DNA of 64,000 bases, from positions 62,001 through 126,000 of the forward strand of contig NZ_JACSQF010000004.1 in assembly GCF_014836755.1 (NCBI RefSeq), written 5' to 3'. The notes beneath the pieces were generated by a model, which was given only the letters and a program-made list of their open reading frames with translations, was not told the DNA's origin and ran no database searches. Shown here piece by piece: positions 50,837-60,608 of this stretch (position 1 is its first letter; each line of letters begins with the position of its first letter). This DNA comes from Oerskovia merdavium (GTDB taxonomy: Bacteria > Actinomycetota > Actinomycetes > Actinomycetales > Cellulomonadaceae). Both the position numbers and the translations under genes were made by a program.

Positions 50837-53242
50837 CTACCCGCCGTTGCCGTTGTTGCCGTTGCCGTTGCCCGGCCTTCCACCCTCCTCGGGTGGCGTG
50901 GTCGGCGGTGTCGACGGATCGGGCGTGGGCTTGGGATCCGGCCCCTTGGACAGGACGACCGTGACGGTCTTGCCCATCTCGACCTGCTGACCGGACCCTC
51001 CGACCCGGAGCACGATGCCGGGTGCGACGTCTGCCGAGTACTCCTCGGTGAACGAGACCTTGAGCCCCATGCCTTCGAGCACGGCCTTGGCGTCTGCCTT
51101 GGACCTCCCGGCCAGGTCGGTCGGGACAGTCACGGTGGTCGGTGCGACCGGCTCCTCCGGCTCGACCAGCTCCTCGATCGCGGGCTCCGTGGGCTCCTCG
51201 CTCGGCGTCGGGGACGGCTTGACCTTCTTCATCGTGTACTCGGGGAAGTCCTGGACCTCGGCGTACTGGGGCAGCGCGAGGACGCCCTCCATGTAGGAGG
51301 TCCAGGCGTCGACGGGCCACGTGCCACCTGTGATCGACTTCTTGTAGTACTCGCCGAACGGGGTGATCTGCTCCTGCGTCGACTGGTCACCCTGGTAGAG
51401 CCCGACGACCGTCGCCAGCTGCGGGATGTACCCCGCGAACCAGGCCGACTTGTTGTCGTTCGAGGTGCCGGTCTTGCCCGCGACGGGGCGGTTCAACGCC
51501 TTGGCCGGTGCGCCGGACGCGCCCTTCGACTCGACGACCTGCGTCATGGCGTAGGTCGCGGCGGCCATGACGTCGGCCTCGAAGACGCGGTCGTTGCGGC
51601 CCGGCATGTCGTAGGTCTCAGCGCCCGAGTCCAACCGCTTGACCGACTGGACCACGTGCGGCGTCGACTCGAAGCCCTGCGCGGCGAACGTCGCGTAAGC
51701 GTGCGCGATGTCGATCGGGTGGACCGACGCGGTACCGAGCACGTTCGACGGAACGGCCTTGAGGTCCATGGTGTCCTCGGGGATCCCCGCCTTGACGGCC
51801 GCGGCGACCGTCGCCTCCGGCCCGACCTCCATGTTCAGGGCTGCGTAGACCGTGTTCACGGAGTTCGCGGTCGCCGTCGCCAGGTCGATCTCGCCGTAGG
51901 GCTGGTTGCCGAAGTTCTTCACGCCCTGGCCCTTGTCGTAGAAGCCGGGCACCTCCACGTCGTTGTTGCCGTCGTACGTCGCGGACAGGTCGATGCCCTG
52001 CTCGAGCGCCGCGACGAGCGTGAACGGCTTGAAGGTCGAGCCTGCCTGGGCGACACCGCGGGTCGCGTTGTTGAACTCCTGCGTCACGAAGTCCGGGCCG
52101 CCGTAGACGGACTTGACCGCACCGTCCGCAGGGTCGATCGAGACGATCGTCGGCTTCAGGTTGGGCGAGGCCGGGTGGTCGCCGTCGTAGGGGATGCTCT
52201 CCGCGGTCGCGACCGCGAGGTCCTGCATGGTCTTGTCGAACGTCGTGACGATCGTGAAGCCCTTGGTGTCGAGGTCGCCACCGTCATAGCCGTTGGCCTC
52301 GAGCTCGCGCCTCACCAGGTCCAGGAGGTAGCCCGCCTGCCCACCCTTGGAGTTGGTCACGACCTTTTCCTTGAGCGTGTCGGCGGGGAAGACCGCCTCG
52401 GCCTTCTCGGCAGGGGTGATGTGCCCGTCCGCAGCCATGCGGTTGATCACGCGCTGCCACTTCTCCTGCGTGATGTCAGGGTTGTTGGCCGGGTCGTAGA
52501 CGGTCGGGTTGGGGATGATCGCGGTGATCATCGCGGCCTGGGAGATGGTCAGCTCTGCGGCCGGGACACCGAAGTAGGTCTGCGCGGCGGCCTCGATCCC
52601 GTGGGCCCCACGGCCGAAGTAGATCGTGTTGAGGTAGTTCCCCAGGATCTCCTCCTTGGGCTGTTCCTGCGTGAGCCGCAGCGCGAGCATCGCCTCGCGG
52701 AACTTTCCGACGTAGTCCGACACCGTCGCGCCGGCGTAGTACCGCTCGGCGTACTGCTGGGTGATGGTCGACGCGCCCTGGAGGCTGCCCCCCTTGAGGT
52801 TGTTCACCATCGCGCGAGCGATGCCCTTGAGGTCGATGCCCGAGTTCGTCCAGAAGGAGCTGTCCTCGGACGCGACCACGGAGTTGCCGACGTAGTCGGG
52901 CAGCGTCGCGTAGTCCACGATGACGCGGTTCTCCTCCTGGAAGGTCCCGATCTCCGTGACACCGTCCGCGTAGTACACCGTGGTCTTCTGCTGCTGCACC
53001 GCGTAGGCGGGCTCGGCCGGGACCGAGGTCGTCGCGTAGGCGGCGATGACGATGCCGGCGACCAGCGCGGTCCCGGTGAGGAAGGTCCCGAGCAGCACGC
53101 GCCAGGACGGCAGCCAGCGACGGAAGCTCTTGACGTGGGAACGGGGGTAGTTGAAGAACCGGCGCTTGCGCGCCGAGGTGCCCGTGCGCGCCGTGCTACC
53201 GGCACGCGCCGTGCCCTTCGTCTGCCTCGCGGAGCTCGCCAC
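50837..53242 (-). CDS. ponA: Bifunctional class A penicillin-binding protein with PASTA domain
   Basis: An 801-residue PBP1-type enzyme. A basic N-terminus and a TM helix (about 47-72) lead to GT51 with catalytic Glu126 (VVASEDSSFW) and GASTITQQYAERYY. The transpeptidase has Ser402 in GSTFKPF, SVN (461-463) and KTG (590-592). One PASTA domain (about 695-768) is followed by a Pro/Gly/Asn-rich tail. It makes and crosslinks peptidoglycan. Transcribed toward rpsF. Gene symbol follows the actinobacterial PBP1 convention. Confidence 0.95.
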   Translation of the reverse strand: MASSARQTKGTARAGSTARTGTSARKRRFFNYPRSHVKSFRRWLPSWRVLLGTFLTGTALVAGIVIAAYATTSVPAEPAYAVQQQKTTVYYADGVTEIGTFQEENRVIVDYATLPDYVGNSVVASEDSSFWTNSGIDLKGIARAMVNNLKGGSLQGASTITQQYAERYYAGATVSDYVGKFREAMLALRLTQEQPKEEILGNYLNTIYFGRGAHGIEAAAQTYFGVPAAELTISQAAMITAIIPNPTVYDPANNPDITQEKWQRVINRMAADGHITPAEKAEAVFPADTLKEKVVTNSKGGQAGYLLDLVRRELEANGYDGGDLDTKGFTIVTTFDKTMQDLAVATAESIPYDGDHPASPNLKPTIVSIDPADGAVKSVYGGPDFVTQEFNNATRGVAQAGSTFKPFTLVAALEQGIDLSATYDGNNDVEVPGFYDKGQGVKNFGNQPYGEIDLATATANSVNTVYAALNMEVGPEATVAAAVKAGIPEDTMDLKAVPSNVLGTASVHPIDIAHAYATFAAQGFESTPHVVQSVKRLDSGAETYDMPGRNDRVFEADVMAAATYAMTQVVESKGASGAPAKALNRPVAGKTGTSNDNKSAWFAGYIPQLATVVGLYQGDQSTQEQITPFGEYYKKSITGGTWPVDAWTSYMEGVLALPQYAEVQDFPEYTMKKVKPSPTPSEEPTEPAIEELVEPEEPVAPTTVTVPTDLAGRSKADAKAVLEGMGLKVSFTEEYSADVAPGIVLRVGGSGQQVEMGKTVTVVLSKGPDPKPTPDPSTPPTTPPEEGGRPGNGNGNNGNGG

Positions 53243-53490
53243 GGTTCACCTTCCTCTGGGGGTCTGTACCGGTCCGGACCTGTTCCGCACCGCCGCCCGG
53301 GTGTGGGCGCGCCAGGCGCAGAGCATGCATCAGACCACCCTGAACAATAGGGCGTCCTCCCGTGGGGACAAGGCCCCTGGAGGCCTGGTCCGCCATTGTT
53401 TCGCCACAGCCACGCCGCAGGTCCCCCAGTCCTTCACATCTGCTCGGCGGCGTGACATATTGCGCGGTACCGCGAATCCACCTAACCTGT

Positions 53491-53513
53491 CGATGTATCG
53501 ACTCGATACATCG
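53491..53513 (+). promoter_or_regulatory. 23-bp PadR operator in the padR-ino1 promoter
   Basis: CGATGTATCGA (53491-53501) and TCGATACATCG (53503-53513) are perfect 11-bp arms around one base. A -10-like TAACCT lies at about 53483-53488, so the operator covers the transcription start. The rest of 53243-53574 is the divergent ponA/padR promoter gap. Confidence 0.8.
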
Positions 53514-53574
53514 AGTAGTCGAACCACGCCCGATCCGCCCTCCGCGGTGACAGCCTGACCGAGGAGGAGGTGTC

Positions 53575-54183
53575 ATGGCACGCAGCCGTTCCGACGTGCT
53601 GGAGACCGCGATCCTCGGCCTCCTGAACGAGTCCCCGCTGCACGGGTACGAGCTCCGCAAGCGGCTCAACCTGCTGCTCGGGTCGTTCCGGGCGTTCTCC
53701 TACGGTTCGCTCTACCCGGCGCTCAAGGCGATGGTCACGCACGGCTACATCGTCGGCACCGAGTCACCCACCACCCCTCCCCACGCGTTGTCCGGCAAGC
53801 GGGCACGCATCGTGTACCAGCTGACCGCCGAGGGCAAGGAACGTCTTCAGACGGTCCTCGCGACCTCGGGACCGGCAGCCTGGGAGGACGAGAGCTTCGA
53901 CGTCCGGTTCGCGTTCTTCGCGCAGACCGACGCCGAGACCCGGCTCCGCATCCTCGAGGGTCGGCGCAGCCGGCTCACCGAGAGGCTGGAGTCGGTCAAG
54001 GAGTCCGCCGCACGCACTCGTGAGCGGCTGGACGAATACACCCTCGAGCTGCAGCGTCACGGCCTGGAACAGGTCGAGCGTGAGGTTCGGTGGCTCGACG
54101 GACTGATCACGACCGAGCGCGACCGTCGTCGCACCCGGCCGTCGAGCGGCCCTGAGAACCGTCACGGGCAAGACAACCACTAA
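53575..54183 (+). CDS. PadR-family transcriptional regulator
   Basis: A 202-residue PadR protein. LETAILGLLNESPLHGYELRKRLNLLLGSFRAFSYGSLYPALKAMVTHGYI is the winged HTH, and a coiled-coil C-terminal half (RRSRLTERLESVKESAARTRERLDEYTLELQ) drives dimerisation. GAGGAGGAGG precedes ATG 53575. The order padR-ino1 matches the mycobacterial Rv0047c-Rv0046c neighbourhood. The perfect dyad upstream suggests autoregulation and control of inositol synthesis. Confidence 0.93.
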   Translation: MARSRSDVLETAILGLLNESPLHGYELRKRLNLLLGSFRAFSYGSLYPALKAMVTHGYIVGTESPTTPPHALSGKRARIVYQLTAEGKERLQTVLATSGPAAWEDESFDVRFAFFAQTDAETRLRILEGRRSRLTERLESVKESAARTRERLDEYTLELQRHGLEQVEREVRWLDGLITTERDRRRTRPSSGPENRHGQDNH

Positions 54184-54235
54184 CTACGAAGCCGTCGGCG
54201 CGCAGCGCCCCCGGCACTGACAGCAAGGAGCGAGG

Positions 54236-55327
54236 ATGTCCTCCATCCGCGTCGCCATCGTTGGCGTCGGAAACTGCGCATCTTCCCTGGTCCAGGGCGT
54301 GCACTACTACCGCGATGCTGACCCGAGCAGCACCGTGCCCGGACTGATGCACGTGCAGTTCGGTGACTACCACGTGTCCGACCTGGAGTTCGTCGCCGCT
54401 TTCGACGTCGACGCCAAGAAGGTCGGCTTCGACCTCTCGGAGGCCATCAACGCCTCGGAGAACAACACCATCAAGATCGCCGACGTCCCGCCGCTGGGCG
54501 TGCCCGTCCAGCGCGGTGTGACGAACGACGGTCTCGGCAAGTACTACCGCGAGACCATCGAGGAGTCGGACGCCGAGCCGGTCGACATCGTCGCCGCGCT
54601 CAAGGAGTCGGGCGCGGACGTGCTCGTCTGCTACCTGCCCGTCGGTTCGGAGATCGCTGCGAAGTACTACGCGCAGTGCGCGATCGACGCGGGTGTCGCG
54701 TTCGTCAACGCCCTGCCGGTCTTCATCGCGTCGGACCCCGAGTGGGCTGCGAAGTTCGAGGCCGCAGGCGTCCCGATCGTCGGCGACGACATCAAGTCGC
54801 AGGTCGGCGCGACCATCACGCACCGCGTGCTCGCGAAGCTCTTCGAGGACCGCGGCGTCGTGCTGGACCGCACGTACCAGCTGAACGTCGGTGGAAACAT
54901 GGACTTCAAGAACATGCTGGAGCGCACGCGCCTCGAGTCCAAGAAGATCTCGAAGACGCAGGCCGTGACGTCGAACCTCGAGGGTCCCCTCGGTGGCAAG
55001 ACCGAGGACCGCAACGTCCACATCGGCCCGTCGGACTACGTCGCGTGGCTCGACGACCGCAAGTGGGCGTACGTCCGCCTCGAGGGCCGCGCGTTCGGCG
55101 AGGTGCCCCTGAACCTGGAGTACAAGCTCGAGGTGTGGGACTCCCCCAACTCGGCCGGCATCATCATCGACGCCGTGCGCGCCGCGAAGATCGCCAAGGA
55201 CCGTGGCGTCGGTGGGCCCATCCTCTCGGCGTCGACGTACTTCATGAAGTCCCCGCCGGTCCAGATGGAGGACACCAAGGGCCGTGCGGCTCTGGAGGCC
55301 TTCATCACCGGTGAGAACGAGCGCTGA
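54236..55327 (+). CDS. ino1: Inositol-3-phosphate synthase
   Basis: A 363-residue enzyme that converts glucose-6-phosphate to inositol-3-phosphate with [15 protein letters not shown] (10-21) is the NAD loop; [24 protein letters not shown] and [23 protein letters not shown] hold the active-site lysines and asparagine of actinobacterial Ino1. It feeds phosphatidylinositol and mycothiol synthesis. Strong AAGGAGCG before ATG 54236. It follows padR by 52 bp and ends at an 11-bp terminator. Confidence 0.97.
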   Translation: MSSIRVAIVGVGNCASSLVQGVHYYRDADPSSTVPGLMHVQFGDYHVSDLEFVAAFDVDAKKVGFDLSEAINASENNTIKIADVPPLGVPVQRGVTNDGLGKYYRETIEESDAEPVDIVAALKESGADVLVCYLPVGSEIAAKYYAQCAIDAGVAFVNALPVFIASDPEWAAKFEAAGVPIVGDDIKSQVGATITHRVLAKLFEDRGVVLDRTYQLNVGGNMDFKNMLERTRLESKKISKTQAVTSNLEGPLGGKTEDRNVHIGPSDYVAWLDDRKWAYVRLEGRAFGEVPLNLEYKLEVWDSPNSAGIIIDAVRAAKIAKDRGVGGPILSASTYFMKSPPVQMEDTKGRAALEAFITGENER

Positions 55328-55347
55328 TCCGGAACGACGCAGAGGTT

Positions 55348-55378
55348 GAGGGCCCGGCACGCTCTTCGCCGGGCCCTC
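55348..55378 (+). terminator. ino1 terminator
   Basis: GAGGGCCCGGC (55348-55358) pairs with 55368-55378 around 9 nt, 20 bp past the stop. Confidence 0.8.
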
Positions 55379-55442
55379 GACCGTCGCGGAGCGCAGGACC
55401 AGCGCGACCAGGAGAACCTGCGCTGATCCGTAGCACCCGCCG

Positions 55443-55490
55443 AGTTGTCAGAACCAGCCCGGGCGACACCCCGTCCTGCTGCTGACGACC
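55443..55490. repeat. GTTGTCAGAAC stem-loop element, first ino1-downstream copy
   Basis: GTTGTCAG begins and CTGACGAC ends an imperfect palindrome with core CCAGCCCGGGC. It is about 90% identical to 55588-55636 and shares ends with the 18.7-kb array. Confidence 0.65.
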
Positions 55491-55497
55491 GAGCGAG

Positions 55498-55529
55498 GAG
55501 GGTCCGGAACCTGAGGGTTCCGGACCCTC
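55498..55529. terminator. Perfect 14-bp hairpin in the ino1-MFS gap
   Basis: GAGGGTCCGGAACC (55498-55511) pairs perfectly with 55516-55529 around TGAG, flanked by the two repeat copies. A terminator or part of a composite element; 55328-55712 has no gene. Confidence 0.6.
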
Positions 55530-55587
55530 TTCGCATGCCCGACGGCGGAGCGCACCACCCCGTTCGGCCCCGGCAACCCGCCGGCTG

Positions 55588-55636
55588 AGCTGTCAGAACC
55601 AGCCCGGGCTGTACCCCGCCCTGCTGCTGACAACCC
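55588..55636. repeat. GTTGTCAGAAC-family stem-loop, second ino1-downstream copy
   Basis: AGCTGTCAGAACCAGCCCGG ... CCTGCTGCTGACAACC, nearly the same as 55443-55490. It ends with the canonical CTGACAAC. Confidence 0.65.
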
Positions 55637-55712
55637 CCGAGCCTCAGGGGGAGGACCGCCGCCTGCCCGTCCCGGGGCGAGGTCCGCTCACTCCACCGCA
55701 TACCCTGATCCG

Positions 55713-57035
55713 GTGGGTGTGATCTCGGAACTCGGCGTCCTGCTTCGGCTGCGCGACTTCAGGAAGCTCTTCGCCGTCCGGCTGGTCAGCCAGGCGGGCG
55801 ACGGCATGTTCCAGGTCGGGTTGGCGTCGCTCCTCTTCTTCTCCCCGGAGTCCCAGGGCACGGCGGCGTCGATCGCCGCTGCGTTCGCGGTGATGCTGGC
55901 CCCGTTCACGATCGTGGGTCCGTTCGCGGGGGTCTTCCTGGACCGGTGGAGCCGGCGCCAGGTCCTGGTGTGGGGCAACGCGGTGCGCGTGGTCCTGACG
56001 GCGGCCACGGCGGTCCTCATGCTGACGTCGGGCGTGACGCCGTGGATCTACGTCCTGGCGCTCGCGACGCTCTCGGTCAACCGGTTCCTGCTCGCGGGCC
56101 TGTCGGCGGGCCTGCCGCGGGTGGTCGACGGCCCGCTGCTCCTCACGGCCAACTCCCTGACGCCTTCTCTCGGTGCCGCGGCGGCCTTCGTGGGCGGCGG
56201 CATCGGGTTCCTGCTGAGCCTGTTGTTCGAGCCGGGCCGGGTCAAGGACTCGGTCGCGCTGATGTGCGCGGCGCTCGTGTTCGGGGCGGCGTCGGCGCTC
56301 GCGCTGCGCATGTCGCGCGGGCTGCTGGGGCCGGACGAGCCCGCGGAGGCCGCGATCACGACCGAGATCGCCAAGGTGGCCCGGGGCCTCGCGGACGGCG
56401 CCCGCTATCTCGCGGCACGGCGAACGCCCGGTCAGGCCCTCATGGTCATGGCGACGCACCGCTTCCTCTACGGGGTCACGTTCATCGCGTCGATCCTCAT
56501 CTCGCGCAACCTGCTGTCGGATCCGGGCAACGCGAACGCGGGTCTGGCGACGTTCGCGACCGTCGTGGGGCTCACGGGGGTCGGTGGCGCTCTCGCCGTC
56601 GTGCTGACCCCGACCCTGTCGCGCTACACGGGGCCGCACCTGTGGATCGCGCTCATGCTGGGCCTGGCCTCCGCGAGCCAGCTCCTGCTCGTCACGACGC
56701 CGTCGCGCACGGTCGTGTACGCGGGGGCGCTGCTGCTGGGGCTCGCTGCGCAGGCGACCAAGATCGCGGTGGACACGATCGTCCAGCGTGACACCGCGGA
56801 CGCCTTCCGCGGCCGGGCCTTCGCGTTCTACGACGTCCTGTACAACGCGGCGTTCGTGGGGGCGGCCGCCCTGGCCGCGTTCACGCTCCCGGACACGGGC
56901 TACTCGCGTCCGGTCTTCGTGGTGCTCGCGCTCGCGTACGCGGCGGCCGCGGTGGTCTTCGGCCGGTTCGGGGCTCGTCACCCGGCGGAGCCCGACGGCG
57001 CCGCTCACCTCCCACGGGCGACCGTCGGCGAGTAG
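55713..57035 (+). CDS. MFS transporter (actinobacterial, DHA1/DHA3-like)
   Basis: A 440-residue twelve-helix MFS protein starting at GTG 55713. LRDFRKLFAVRLVSQAGDGMFQVGLASLLFF and GPFAGVFLDRWSRRQVLVWGNAVRVVL match Mtb Rv0037c-like proteins and MFS_3. The chromosomal position near padR-ino1 is also shared with mycobacteria. Probable drug or metabolite exporter, substrate unknown. Confidence 0.88.
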   Translation: MGVISELGVLLRLRDFRKLFAVRLVSQAGDGMFQVGLASLLFFSPESQGTAASIAAAFAVMLAPFTIVGPFAGVFLDRWSRRQVLVWGNAVRVVLTAATAVLMLTSGVTPWIYVLALATLSVNRFLLAGLSAGLPRVVDGPLLLTANSLTPSLGAAAAFVGGGIGFLLSLLFEPGRVKDSVALMCAALVFGAASALALRMSRGLLGPDEPAEAAITTEIAKVARGLADGARYLAARRTPGQALMVMATHRFLYGVTFIASILISRNLLSDPGNANAGLATFATVVGLTGVGGALAVVLTPTLSRYTGPHLWIALMLGLASASQLLLVTTPSRTVVYAGALLLGLAAQATKIAVDTIVQRDTADAFRGRAFAFYDVLYNAAFVGAAALAAFTLPDTGYSRPVFVVLALAYAAAAVVFGRFGARHPAEPDGAAHLPRATVGE

Positions 57036-57204
57036 CGCGTGGGGTGAGGTCGCTCACCCTGGGACCCGTCCACGTGACCGCCCAGCAGCGGATCCGGCCT
57101 GTTCCGGGCCGTGCGGCGCGGCCCGCGGCGTCGTCGCGGCGCGACCGATGAGTCCTGCCCGGAAAAGGAGTCGTCAGGGTCGCGGGGAATAACTGAGGAT
57201 GGTC

Positions 57205-57249
57205 GAGCGTCGTTTCTCGTAGGGCGTACGACTTCTCGACCCGACGCTC
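57205..57249. promoter_or_regulatory. Dyads upstream of the DHA2 exporter
   Basis: TCGTA/TACGA (57217-57221, 57227-57231) nested in GAGCGTCG/CGACGCTC (57205-57212, 57242-57249), 63-107 bp before the start. A candidate regulator site. No gene in 57036-57311. Confidence 0.35.
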
Positions 57250-57311
57250 CCCACCTCCCTCGCTGTGCTCCCCCGGGCCGCGCGGGCGCACGCCGACCCC
57301 ACAGGAGAGCC

Positions 57312-58847
57312 ATGCAGGTACCTCAGAGCACCGCCCCGTCCTTACCCACCTCCGACAAGCTCTCGCGCGAGAACTTCCTCGTGATCGCGCTGCTGCTCGT
57401 CTCGGCGTCGGTCGTCATCCTCAACGAGACGACCATGGGCGTCGCCCTGCCGCACCTCATGGCCGAGATGCACATCTCCGCGACCACGGGCCAGTGGCTC
57501 ACGACGGCCTTCATGCTCACCATGGCGATCGTCATCCCCGCGACGGGCTTCCTGCTGCAGCGCCTCGGGACCCGCGGCGCGTTCCTGCTCGCCATGTCGC
57601 TGTTCAGCGCCGGGACGGCCCTCGCGGCGTTCGCGCCCGGCTTCGGGTGGCTGCTCGGTGCGCGCGTGGTGCAGGCCTCGGGCACGGCGATCATGATGCC
57701 GCTGCTCATGACGACCATCATGACGCTCGTCCCTCCGACGGCCCGTGGCCGGATCATGGGCAACGTCGCGATCGTCATGGCCGCCGCTCCCGCCCTGGGC
57801 CCCACGCTGTCCGGTCTGATCCTCGACACCCTGAGCTGGCGCTGGATCTTCGGCCTCGTCCTGCCGGTCGCCCTCGTGGCGCTCGTCGTCGGCGCGAAGT
57901 ACGTCAAGGACTCGGCCGACCGTACGCACACGCGACTCGACCCGCTCTCGCTCGTCCTCGCGGCCCTCGCGTTCGGCGGCCTGGTCTACGGCCTGTCCAA
58001 CCTGGGCGAGGCCGCCCGCGCCACGCCGGTCGTGCCCGTGTGGATCCCGCTCGTCGTCGGGCCCGTGTTCCTGGTCCTGTTCGTCGCGCGTCAGCTCGTC
58101 CTCCAGCGCCGCGACGCGGCACTCCTCGACCTGCGCGTCTTCTCCTCGCGCGGCTTCACGGTGTCGCTGGGGATCATGGCGGTCAGCATGATCGCGCTGT
58201 TCGGCTCGATCATCCTGCTGCCGCTGTACCTGCAGAACTCGCTGGGCTTGGACCCCTTGTACACGGGGCTGCTCGTGCTGCCAGGCGGTCTGCTCATGGG
58301 TCTGCTGGGCCCGACGGTCGGGCGCCTGTACGACCGCGTCGGCCCGCGTCCCCTGGTCCTGCCCGGCCTGGTCGCGGTCACGGTGTCGCTCGCCGCGCTG
58401 GCGACCGTGGGCGCGAGCACGTCGCCCTGGTTCGTCCTGGGCGCGCACGTCGTGCTCAGCCTGGGCCTGGCGTTCGTGTTCACGCCGCTGTTCACGGGGG
58501 CGCTCTCGGCACTCCAGCCGTCGCTGTACTCGCACGGTAGCGCGATGATCGGCACGGTCCAGCAGCTCGCGGGGGCCGCCGGTACGGCGCTGTTCGTCGC
58601 GGTCATGACGTCGCGCTCGGTCACGCTGGCGGCTGAGGGCGCGAGCCCGCAGGTCGCCCTCGCGGAGGGCGTGAGCTCAGCGTTCGTCTGGGGCGCGGCG
58701 GTCACGCTGGTCGCGGTCGCGCTGACGTTCCTGCTGCGCAGGCCGGCTGCGGTCGAGACGTCCCCCGTCCTGCCCGACGCCGTCGTGCCCGCCACGCTCG
58801 ACGCTCCCGTCCTCGAGGGCGTCGGGGAGGCGCCCGAGCGGCGCTGA
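57312..58847 (+). CDS. DHA2-family multidrug MFS transporter (14 helices)
   Basis: A 511-residue exporter. NETTMGVALPHLMAEMHISATTGQWLTTAFMLTMAIVIPATGFLLQRLGTRGAFLLAMSLF is the EmrB/QacA-type N-terminus, followed by the antiporter motif C-like GPTLSGLIL and GPTVGRLYDRVGPRPL. ATG 57312 follows ACAGGAGAG. No dedicated regulator adjoins. It ends at a strong hairpin and is convergent with the CCA-adding gene. Confidence 0.92.
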   Translation: MQVPQSTAPSLPTSDKLSRENFLVIALLLVSASVVILNETTMGVALPHLMAEMHISATTGQWLTTAFMLTMAIVIPATGFLLQRLGTRGAFLLAMSLFSAGTALAAFAPGFGWLLGARVVQASGTAIMMPLLMTTIMTLVPPTARGRIMGNVAIVMAAAPALGPTLSGLILDTLSWRWIFGLVLPVALVALVVGAKYVKDSADRTHTRLDPLSLVLAALAFGGLVYGLSNLGEAARATPVVPVWIPLVVGPVFLVLFVARQLVLQRRDAALLDLRVFSSRGFTVSLGIMAVSMIALFGSIILLPLYLQNSLGLDPLYTGLLVLPGGLLMGLLGPTVGRLYDRVGPRPLVLPGLVAVTVSLAALATVGASTSPWFVLGAHVVLSLGLAFVFTPLFTGALSALQPSLYSHGSAMIGTVQQLAGAAGTALFVAVMTSRSVTLAAEGASPQVALAEGVSSAFVWGAAVTLVAVALTFLLRRPAAVETSPVLPDAVVPATLDAPVLEGVGEAPERR

Positions 58848-58874
58848 CGCGGCCGGGTCGGAGGCAGGACGACG

Positions 58875-58911
58875 CACGAAGGGCGGGCACCGATGGTGCC
58901 CGCCCTTCGTG
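58875..58911. terminator. Perfect 17-bp terminator between DHA2 and CCA genes
   Basis: The arm CACGAAGGGCGGGCACC (58875-58891) pairs fully with 58895-58911 around GAT. It lies between convergent genes. Confidence 0.85.
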
Positions 58912-59006
58912 TACCCGCCCCCGTCGTCGTGGGCCGGGTCGACCGCTCCACCGGGCGGGCGCAGACCCGCACCTCGACAAGCGTCAGCCGGCGGCCGGGC
59001 TCACGG

Positions 59007-60554
59007 TCACTGCTCGCGTGCGGCCCACCAGGCGAGCAGCTCCTGGCGGGCGGTCTCCTCGTCGAGGGGTCCGCGGTCCAGCCGCAGCTCGAGCAGGAAC
59101 TTGTAGGCCTGCCCCACCTCGGGCCCGGGCGCGATCCCCAGGGTCGCCATGATCTGCTGCCCGTCGAGGTCGGGTCGGATCGACGCCAGCTCCTCCTCGC
59201 CCCGCAGCCGTTCGATGCGCTGCTCGAGGTCGGTGTACGCGTCGGAGAGGCGCTGCGCCTTGCGCTTGTTGCGCGTGGTCGAGTCGGCCCGGGTCAGGCG
59301 GTGGAGCCGCTCGAGCAACGGTCCGGCGTCCGTGACGTAGCGGCGCACCGCGGAGTCGGTCCACTCGCCCTCGCCGTACCCGTGGAAGCGCAGGTGCAGC
59401 TCGACGAGCCGCGAGACGTCCTTGACCGTGTCCTTGTCGAAGCGCAGCGCCTTGAGCCGCTTGGCGGTCAGCTTGGCCCCGACGACCTCGTGGTGGTGGA
59501 AGCTGACCCCGCCCCCGGACTCGAAGCGCCGCGTGGCGGGCTTGCCGATGTCGTGCAGGAGCGACGCGAGACGCAGGACGAGGTCCGGGGCCGGCACCGC
59601 GCCGTCGGGCCCCGTCTCCTGGGCGATCGCCTGCTCCAGGACGGTCAACGAGTGCTGGTAGACGTCCTTGTGCCGGTGGTGCTCGTCGATCTCGAGGCGC
59701 AGCGCCGGGAGCTCGGGCAGGACGTGGTCCGCGAGCCCGGTCTCGACGAGCACCTCGAGGCCCTTGCGCGGCGCGTCCGACAGCAGCAGCTTGGTCAGCT
59801 CGTCGCGCACGCGCTCCGCGGAGACGATCTCGATGCGCGAGGCCATGTCGACGATCGCCGCGCGGGTCGCGGGCTCGACCTCGAACCCCAGCTGTGCGGC
59901 GAAGCGTGCAGCCCGCATCATGCGCAGCGGGTCGTCGTCGAACGAGCGCTCGGGGGCGATCGGGGTGCGCAGGACGCCCAGCGCCAGGTCCGCGAGCCCG
60001 TCGTGGGGGTCGACGAACAGCATCTCCGGGACGCGGACCGCCATCGCGTTGACCGTGAAGTCACGCCGCGACAGGTCGCCGACGAGCGTGTCCCCGAACG
60101 CGACGAGCGGCTTGCGCGACGCAGGGTCGTACTCGTCGGTGCGGTAGGTCGTCACCTCGACCACCAGGTCGCCGGCTCCCCGCGGGCTCCCCTTGGGACC
60201 GAACCGCTTGGCGCCGATCGTGCCGAACTCCTTGCCGATGTCCCAGTGCGCGTCGCCCCACGCCGCGAGGAGCGCCTGGGTCTGGTCGGGGTCCGCCGAG
60301 GTCGCGAAGTCGAGGTCGTTGCTGGCTCGTCCGAGGAACGCGTCGCGGACCGGGCCGCCGACGAGGGCCAGCTCGTGGCCGGCGGCGTGGAACAGCTCCC
60401 CGAGCTCGACCGCCGCGGGCGCCATCTCGGTCAGCACCGCCAGGGCGCGCCGGAGGAGCTCGAGCTGTTCGGGCGTGGTCGGCACCCCACGAGAACCCTC
60501 CGCGGGCTGCGCGGAAGGCTCGGGGACGGGGGAGTTCTGGGAAGGAGTCGGCAC
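59007..60554 (-). CDS. cca: CCA tRNA nucleotidyltransferase
   Basis: A 515-residue class II CCA-adding enzyme. ELALVGGPVRDAFLGRASNDLDF (GG at 66-67, DxD near 80) is the nucleotidyltransferase site. GDLSRRDFTVNAMA and DDPLRMMRAARFAAQLGF precede an HD domain with SLLHDIGKPATRR (about 331-343). GTG 60554 is chosen as the start; a longer frame runs into the divergent NUDIX leader. It repairs or completes the tRNA 3' end. In Mtb the homologue is pcnA. Confidence 0.95.
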   Translation of the reverse strand: MPTPSQNSPVPEPSAQPAEGSRGVPTTPEQLELLRRALAVLTEMAPAAVELGELFHAAGHELALVGGPVRDAFLGRASNDLDFATSADPDQTQALLAAWGDAHWDIGKEFGTIGAKRFGPKGSPRGAGDLVVEVTTYRTDEYDPASRKPLVAFGDTLVGDLSRRDFTVNAMAVRVPEMLFVDPHDGLADLALGVLRTPIAPERSFDDDPLRMMRAARFAAQLGFEVEPATRAAIVDMASRIEIVSAERVRDELTKLLLSDAPRKGLEVLVETGLADHVLPELPALRLEIDEHHRHKDVYQHSLTVLEQAIAQETGPDGAVPAPDLVLRLASLLHDIGKPATRRFESGGGVSFHHHEVVGAKLTAKRLKALRFDKDTVKDVSRLVELHLRFHGYGEGEWTDSAVRRYVTDAGPLLERLHRLTRADSTTRNKRKAQRLSDAYTDLEQRIERLRGEEELASIRPDLDGQQIMATLGIAPGPEVGQAYKFLLELRLDRGPLDEETARQELLAWWAAREQ

Positions 60555-60608
60555 GACATCCAAGCGTGCCAGATCAGGCGCTGACTCCACACTCGGTAAA
60601 GTTGGGTC

